DNA of 64,000 nt from Rhododendron vialii (taxonomy: Eukaryota > Streptophyta > Magnoliopsida > Ericales > Ericaceae). Shown here piece by piece: positions 56,968 through 64,000 of this stretch; positions within the stretch are counted from its first letter, which is position 1, and every line of letters starts with the position of its first letter. A program made the translations under genes and the position numbers. The notes beneath the pieces were generated by a model. The model ran no database searches, had not been told where the DNA came from, and was given only the letters and a program-made list of their open reading frames with translations. The stretch is taken from contig NC_080567.1 in assembly GCF_030253575.1 (NCBI RefSeq), forward strand, positions 30,640,501 through 30,704,500, given 5' to 3'.

Positions 56968-57228
56968 ATCACAACCGGAGACAAACCGGTAAACTAGTGC
57001 AAATAATCCCCCCAGGCAGTCGACCCACTTCACGATTCGGGTTTGTCGCCTACTCGGGCCTTACCCATCATCTCTCTCTCTCTCTCTCTCCCTACGATCA
57101 CAACTGGAGAGAGAGAGAAGAAAACAAAACCCTCCCGTCATCGTATCCATCTCCCTCTCTCTCCATGAAACTCTGAACCAATTTTCCCACTATCCAAACA
57201 AACAAAACCCCATCACAAGGTAAACCAA

Positions 57229-60200
57229 ATGTATCACTCCGCTTTCCGTACCGCCCAACTCATGCCAATCACCAACGCCCAAACCATCCCAACCACCAAG
57301 ACCTTATCTCTTGAACCCCTAATCCCCCTTCACCGGCGACTGCCTGTCTCCGCTAAGTTCCGTAGGGTCCTGGTCGTCTCGGGAGGCGATGAACGCAAGG
57401 TTCTGGTTGCCAAGTGTTCGGCCGCGGCTGCGGCGGACAGCGCAGCGGTGCTGGAGAGTTGTTTCAGAGTAGAATCGGGGCCGGCGGTGGTGACGTGTAT
57501 GAAGAAGGGGGGGCGAGGAAAGTCCGGTTCGATTGGGACTTTGGAGAAACCGAAGGTGGAAAAGAAGCCAAAGCAGGAGGACAAACCTTCGCCTCCTGAG
57601 GTATTGTTGTGTTCGTTTATCGAGAATGGTGATGTTTTTTGTACTAGATGAACGCTATTCATTCAGTTGAAACCCTTATTATTATTACTAATATAATTAT
57701 TCAGCAGGACCCTCCGCTCTCGCGCATAATCATTCATTTGAAACCCTTATTATTAGCATATAGAGTATATATTAAGTTGATCTCTATGACCACTGAATTT
57801 GTGATGCTGAATTGTGGAGAGTCATGTCGTTTTATTTTAAAATCTTACTGTATCCCTTAAAAAAAAAAAAAAAAAAAATCTTACTTATCCCTTGTCAAAA
57901 AAAATAAAAAATCTTGCTGTATGTCGTTATTATCCATTGAGAAAATTGTTCCAATTGCTTTCGCGAATGCTAACCACTTAAATTCTAAGATTGTTTAGTG
58001 GTCAGCAAATAGGTGACACCTACAGCCTTGTTGCTGCAGCGCATGCTGATATAAGTCTTCAAGGAACTGTTTCATCGATAGTTGATGTCAAGGAAAAAGG
58101 TCCGAGATAGAATAGATGAGTAATAACTAAAATGGGAACTGGGAAGATAGATCTTAGTTGCAAGAAGTGGGTGCGAAGTCAGGAGATGGAGCAGGGACGG
58201 GAGAGCAAGAGCACATAGAAGATCATAAGATTGGAAACGTCTTTAGTAATGCACATCGGTTGTATGAAAATACATATTCTAGATATTGGATATGTTTGGT
58301 ATTACAATGTCTCAAACTACGAGATTGATGAATGCATACCAGTTGCAAGTTAATTATAGTAAATGTAAGTCAATTATATTATGCGTTATAATAAATTTTA
58401 GTTTATTCTTTTTCTAGTATCTTCTGGTTGGTGCAAATTTTCCTATATTCATAGCTCTTCTTCTATTTTTTGTGGGAGAGTTTTTGGCTCGGCTGGGAAC
58501 AAGATTCCTACTATATGGGAGTGAGGTTTTCACAGGACTCTGACTCTAGAGCGAGGGAGCAACGTTTCGGGTCGATTTGCGACCCCCAATAGGAGGATCC
58601 TGCAACTAAGAGACAGATAACTGAGATTCTGCTATGCTAGGGGTTCTTGACCTAAAATTGACTCTCCAATTATCTTTAATAGGAATTTTGTAAGAGTTGA
58701 CATAGTTGTCAGACACCTCAGGATGTATTTGTAGCCAAACTGTTTAACTACTGTTGCCCTAGATCCTAGTTAACAAAAAGACAATACTAGCAAGCATCCG
58801 ACTTTTAAAAGACAAAAAGTTTATCAGATAACAAAATGAATGCCCCTAAGAGAAAAGCTTGCTGTGAACTAATAACTCTCATGGTATTTTCATTGAATCT
58901 TTGTAGCCTGAAACTGGAGGTGATGGTGGCGATATTGGAAAGAAGATCTATCATGGTGGTGGTGATGGAGGCGATGATGATGGTGATGATGATTACTTTG
59001 ATGACTTTGATGATGGAGATGAGGGAGATGAGGGTGGATTTTTTGGGAGACGGCTTGTATTTCAAGAGGTTAGGATGCATTCAAGACAAAAATGTTGATT
59101 CTTATGATGTTTAATTTCGATGTTGTTTGATTACTCTTACACGGATAATGATTAGTGTAATGTTACCAGCTTTTTGGTCGCAAGTTTGTTGATGCAGTTC
59201 TATATGAGTGGCAGAGGACATTGAAGGATTTGCCTCAAGGACTGCAACAAGCCTGTCAAATGGTGCAGTGTTTTCCTATTGTTTAAGTTTGCATTAAAAT
59301 TTAGGCTGAGTTCTAATATGCGCTTGTGCTTCCAGGGTTTGGTCAGCTCAGCCCTAATGGCAAAATTTCTTGCGATGAATGCCAGGCCAACCACTACGAG
59401 GTTCATTTCTCGGAAACTCCCTCAAGCAATGTCCAGGGCATTCATTGGCAGGTAACGTTCAAGATCCATGGCCTTGCATATGATGCTTTCAGTATGTTAA
59501 TGCTTTTGATTTCTTGAGTTGAGTTGTGAAGAAGGGGCATTGTTTTTATCAAGAGGTTCACCACATGGATCATGTGGTCGTGAAGTCTTTTGTTTCAATT
59601 GTTTGTTAAGATATACTTAAGATAGATTAGAGATGTTCCTAAGAGTGTGTGAGGTGTATGTCCATGTTGATGGGCAAGGCACCACCCTAGTCCTATGATT
59701 CTATCTGTGCTATGCATGTACCACCTTACAAGTTAAAAACAAGTTTGTGAATTGAGAAAACATGGCAATCATGTTGAGCGAAAACGATACTAAAGAAAGG
59801 AAACTGACGTACAGATTTCATGTGATAGAGGAGAATATGAAATAGGCTCATTTTCTTCTTCATTGGAACTTACTTAAACTATGGGCCTGCTGTGAGGCAG
59901 TGCTGATAAGCAGGCTATTTTTACTTGTAAATTGTAATTATGCCGATAAATATGATTCATGAAACTTAAAGGTTAGGATATTGTATTTGAGTCCTCTGTA
60001 ATTTTATGGCTCTTTGAGAAGATTTAAGGTAGTACTAGATAATTTAAATTCTATGAACATATTTTTTCCGCGTCTTTACTCATGTAATATGCGATTTGGT
60101 TTCCACATTTGTAGTTAAAATGTAACTACATTGCTATTTTAAACTGTTTGGAAATAAACTTCTCAGGATCGTTAGCAATTTAGGAAGATGTAGACCACAA

Positions 60201-63200
60201 ACATCACAAATACCATTGGTGCCACTTGTATAAATTTTTGGAATTGAATATGCTACATTCAGTTCTCTGCTTTAGGAGACGGAGTGTTAACTCACTGGGA
60301 GATATCAGTACGAGTATTATTAGGTTAGACCCGTCACCAAAGTGATGTATATTTTTAATAGCAAGAAACGGGGGTGGGAGAGGAGGATTATAGAAGCTCC
60401 TTGTTTGGGGGCACTAGGGAACCTTTATGAAGAATATATAAACTTATGAAGCAGTAAACTTAGTATTACATAGGACCCAAGGTCGGCAAAACCCACCTGA
60501 TTGATCAATTACCAAGGATAGAAGCTCCTTGTTTAGACGATCCCTACAACTAAGAATTGGAGCCAAACGCAAATGCTTTTTCTGTTTTTCCAAACTATAA
60601 CTAAATCTTATGCTTATAAACTAAATCTTATGCTTATACAGTTATACTATATTTGGGTAAATATGAATAAATCTATTCATAGTTTCTTGTTGATATGGAA
60701 TAAATGTTTTTTTGGTATTTTGTCGTTATTTCACATTTTGTCTTGCTTGGTAGCTCTTCTAATATTTCTTTTGAGATTCATATGCTTGAAAGGTTCTAAC
60801 CTAGTTGGGAACACGCTCCTTTTCTGATGGGAGCCGGGTTCCTAGAAGGTTCTGGCTTGGGAGCACGGGAGCTAGGTTCTGAGGCGGATTCGTATGCCCG
60901 AACAAAAGTTTCTTGCAACTAAGGATGAGATACCAAGGAATGTCTTCACATTCTTTTCTTGCTCTAGTACCATAACTAGAAATGACATACAGTCCTTAAT
61001 TTTGTTCTATCATGTAGCGACAACCATATGCAATCATTGTTTTTTGTGTGAAAGCTGACTTTCTAGGGCTGATTTTCATACCAAAATAGATGATTGCTTA
61101 TGACCAGCAAATCAGTTGTAGGATCTTTGACTTGTATGATTGCTTGTAATTAGGGAATCAGTGGTAAATAGCTTAATCTTTGGGATTTGATAGTTGTAAA
61201 AATTCCTTTTATAGAAAACTGAAGAGAATGAGAAGAAGGTCTTTGTAGTTTTCCAAAATTTGGATGGTTTAGTGCTTAGAAAACATTCTGTTAGCAGTTG
61301 AGTTAATTTTGATTGTTATTCATCTTTGTTTGGCAGGATGCTTGCAGATCCGGCATTTTTATATAGGCTTCTTCTGGAGCAGGCTGCCACAATTGGCTGC
61401 TCTGTTTGGTGGGAGTTGAAAAATCGCAAAGAAAGGTGATTACCTTGTTGAAATGGATACAAAAGGATGATTTGCTTATTTGAATACAGCAACTCAATAA
61501 TTTGTTTCTTTGATGTGATGATAGGATTAAGGAGGAATGGGATTTGGCACTGATTAATGTTCTCACCACCACTGCATGCAATGCCATTGTTGTGTGGTCA
61601 CTTGCTCCTTGCCGTTCCTATGGAAACACTGATTTGCAAAGTACCTTGCAGCTTCCAAACAATATATTTGAGAAGAGCTACCCACTTAGAGAATTTGACT
61701 TGCAAAAGAGAATCCAATCTTTTATTTACAAGGCTGTAGAGTTATGTATGGTCGGGGCAGCTGCTGGTGCAGCGCAGAGTGCTTTGTCACATCTGTGTGC
61801 TAGTAAAAAGGATAGGTAGACAACACTCTCTGAAGATGTTCTGTTTTAATCTTCTTATTTGTTTCATCTGTTATGCTTTTAGTTTTCAACAAGATTGATT
61901 TTGGGTTTTCAATCTCCATTCTCAGTCGCCTTTTTGGCTGAAACCACTTTCCTGGAATTTAATTTTGGCAATCCTTTGGTTATCTGGCAGGTTGTCGGTT
62001 ACAATTCCTGCTGTGTCAACTAATTCACTTGGTTATGGGGCTTTCCTTGCTGTAAATGCTAACCTCCGTTATCAGCTGTTATGTGGAGTTGATAGAACAA
62101 TGATGAACTATTTTGATGCAATTGGATTGGCCCTCTTTTTCAGTACAGCTTTGAGGTATGTTCCTTTCCCTCTGACAAGTAGCAGTTGTTTTAAGTTAAT
62201 CGTGATTATGGTATGTACTGTGATATCCTTGTAGTCTGTGGGACTTGGGATAATCTCATAATCCTAAGAAGCACACAATTCTGAAGGGGTATGTATCATG
62301 ACACAACACCCCTCGCCCAATTAATCCTCTTCATTCGGCCTTATGAATTTTAGAAAGGTTTTGTTAGATGGTGGGCGTGATCAATGACGTTTAAAATGTT
62401 TTATCTTAAATTATGTGTGTTTTAGTTGTTTTGGGTTTGGTTAGAATTCGTGATACTTATTGTTGTTAAACATGCGGGTTCTTTTTGTGTCAATTAGGGT
62501 TCTGTTTCCTTTTTCATTACTCATTGGTACATGTTATTATGCTCCCTCAGTCCCTTTTTGTTTGTTCATTTGGACCTTGCAATGTTTTTAGGAGACTGGG
62601 ACATGTATTTAATGTCTCCTCGAAAGTTGGATTAGATTCCCAACATTTCCCCTTAATCCACTTTTAAGTATATCTATTGCTATAATCATTTAATGACAGT
62701 TAGATTTGAAAATTTTGAATCTTTTTTTTTTTTTTGTTATACTTTTCAAAGAGGTCTGATTTTGGTGGGACATCCAGAATACAATAGAAGACTAACAACA
62801 AGGGACGAAAGAGCATGTTTAAATTTCATTTCGCCTGTTATGTCCTGTGTTTTTCTAAAAATCTTCATTTCCGTGTCATGTTGCTTGTCCTTCGGCTGTT
62901 ACTTTGGCCATTTCCTTTCTCCTTTTAACTCCCTCCCTGCCTGTTCAAATTGTGTCTTCGTCCCTGCACCTCCATTTGATGTAACTGTGTTTCGAAACAT
63001 GTGCAGGCTTTTGAATGTTCAGATAGGAGAGACATTGAGGCTGGGTTGGCTTCGGATAGAAGCCGATCCACTCGCTTATTCAAACCATCACTCAAAGGCT
63101 TATATTAGACCATCCGAGCCTTACAGTCCTTCAAATTGGTTCCATTCGAAGAATGGCTTTGTTTCTGGGCTTGGGCAAGGCGACCCTGCTGCTGATGGAG

Positions 63201-63259
63201 AAGGAGCGCTTCCCAAGGCTCGGAGAAAGAGAATTGTCAAGACAAAGGTGGCATCATAA
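57229..63259 (+). CDS. RER4: RETICULATA-related chloroplast membrane protein (DUF3411, RER4-like)
   Basis: Eight exons join in frame: 57229-57600, 58907-59068, 59170-59262, 59336-59451, 61337-61435, 61525-61815, 61991-62155 and 63007-63259, giving 516 aa. The N-terminus is Ser/Thr/Arg-rich like a plastid transit peptide. Exon 2 is a Gly/Asp-rich acidic linker. The DUF3411 core follows: LADPAFLYRLLLEQAATIGC, SVWWELKNRKERIKEEWD, LINVLTTTACNAIVVWSLAP, LPNNIFEKSYPLREFDLQKR, CMVGAAAGAAQSALSHL, LGYGAFLAVNANLRYQLLCG and ALFFSTALRLLNVQIGETLR. The tail is basic (KARRKRIVKTKV). The hydrophobic stretches are the family's membrane segments in the plastid envelope. RETICULATA proteins affect leaf mesophyll and amino-acid homeostasis; molecular function is not settled. 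Assignment to RER4 (At5g12470) is from memory. AATAAA lies at ~63638. No lesion is seen. Confidence 0.95.
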
Positions 63260-64000
63260 CTAGTTTACGCAATAGTTACTAGCATTCTGTTCAATTTTGA
63301 TATGCTGCATGAAGTTGAAGCAGCTGAGAGCTGCGATATCATCGGTGATCCCCCCTGGGTAGAGGTTTGCTACAAGGAACGAGTTGATTTTTTGCATCCA
63401 GGCAAATATTAGAGGAGGTTTTTTTTTCCTTGTAATTTTTTACCCTTCATGTTTTTTCTAGCTTCAATGTGTTTTTATCCTTGTGAGGTAGGGTACTCTT
63501 ATGTTGCAAGTCGATGTCATACTCAATTTTTTTCTAGTTCTTGTTCCCAGAAGAGGACCTGTTAGGCAATCTCTGATAATTATGTTTGCCTGATTCTCTT
63601 TGTTACGGCTAGGGTCAAGAACCCTTGGAATTTTTTTAATAAAAGCTGAAGATAAATGTATTTTTATCTCATGTTGTGATTTCAGGCTGTTGTGACTTGT
63701 GACAATTTGCTCATATGATACAAGCAGCTGGAGTTCATAGAAAAACTGAAACAACTTTTGGAGTAATATTAGGAATTCATTCTTACCAGATAGTAGCATT
63801 TTATTTTAACCGATTAGAGTTAGCTGTTGGTTAGCATTTTTGTTTCTCTGAGAAAGTTAAGCGTCGTCGAGTCTTGTCAAAGACAAGATCATTTAATGAG
63901 GGTTAGCTGTAGTCATTCTTTAATCTTGTTGTTCCTCCCCTCTAGCTCAGTTTTAGATCATTGGGGCTCATTTTAGGCTCACGATAGCGATCGGAACTGT
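63260..64000. other. 3' UTR of RER4-like gene and right edge
   Basis: About 400 bases of 3' UTR run to an AATAAA at ~63638. Nothing is recognisable beyond it. Confidence 0.5.

Noticed and set aside
57330-57662. 110-aa minus-strand frame under RER4 exon 1
   Set aside because: Shadow of the real plus-strand exon, which splices in frame into the DUF3411 core.

Overview
This is eukaryotic nuclear DNA from a eudicot plant. The genes have many introns with GT-AG borders. Their products are plant types (RETICULATA-related chloroplast protein, p24-delta, PIP5K, MORF, a MIR166 precursor). The intergenic DNA is AT-rich and full of plant transposons (Stowaway, Tourist, hAT, MULE, TRIM, SINE, RTE). Long (GA)n/(CT)n tracts recur. 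An asterid such as an Ericales member is possible, but the species cannot be fixed from the window.

Layout. 0-3 kb: terminal exon of a plus-strand phosphatidylinositol-4-phosphate 5-kinase gene whose other exons lie left of the window. 3-16 kb: no protein gene, but a MIR166 precursor on the minus strand near 7.1 kb, SINE clusters and several MITEs. 16.7-29.6 kb: a minus-strand ARGLU1-type splicing-factor gene (283 aa, four coding exons and a 5' UTR intron). Its long introns hold a TRIM, a 1.1-kb MULE, an internally deleted RTE LINE, a hAT element and a Stowaway. 29.9-32.6 kb: a palindromic element split by a hAT carrying a (CCA)n core, then a broken TIR-domain resistance-gene exon. 33.2-36.9 kb, minus strand: intact frataxin exons 2-5 preceded not by a frataxin first exon but by the first exon of a MORF organellar RNA-editing factor, itself frameshifted and split by a 126-bp Tourist MITE. 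37-41 kb: unidentified coding-like pieces and a three-level nest of transposons. 41.1-41.5 kb: a small one-exon minus-strand gene (MEE9-like). 44.1-50.2 kb: a plus-strand p24-delta cargo receptor with a 5-kb first intron. 51.5-53.6 kb: a minus-strand F-box/LRR gene, convergent with p24. 54-57 kb: a block of nested transposons. 57.2-63.3 kb: a plus-strand RETICULATA-related (DUF3411) chloroplast gene with eight exons.

The genes are ordinary housekeeping loci with no shared pathway. Frataxin, MORF and RER4 are organellar, p24 is in the early secretory pathway, and ARGLU1 is in splicing. The most unusual locus is the MORF-exon/frataxin-exon juxtaposition. It looks like an intron-mediated exon swap that could give frataxin a new organelle-targeting leader, or that leaves frataxin broken. 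Many transposon boundaries here are supported by exact target-site duplications read directly from the sequence: 9 bp for MULEs, 8 bp for hATs, TAA for Tourist, TA for Stowaway, 5 bp for the TRIM and 15 bp for the RTE.
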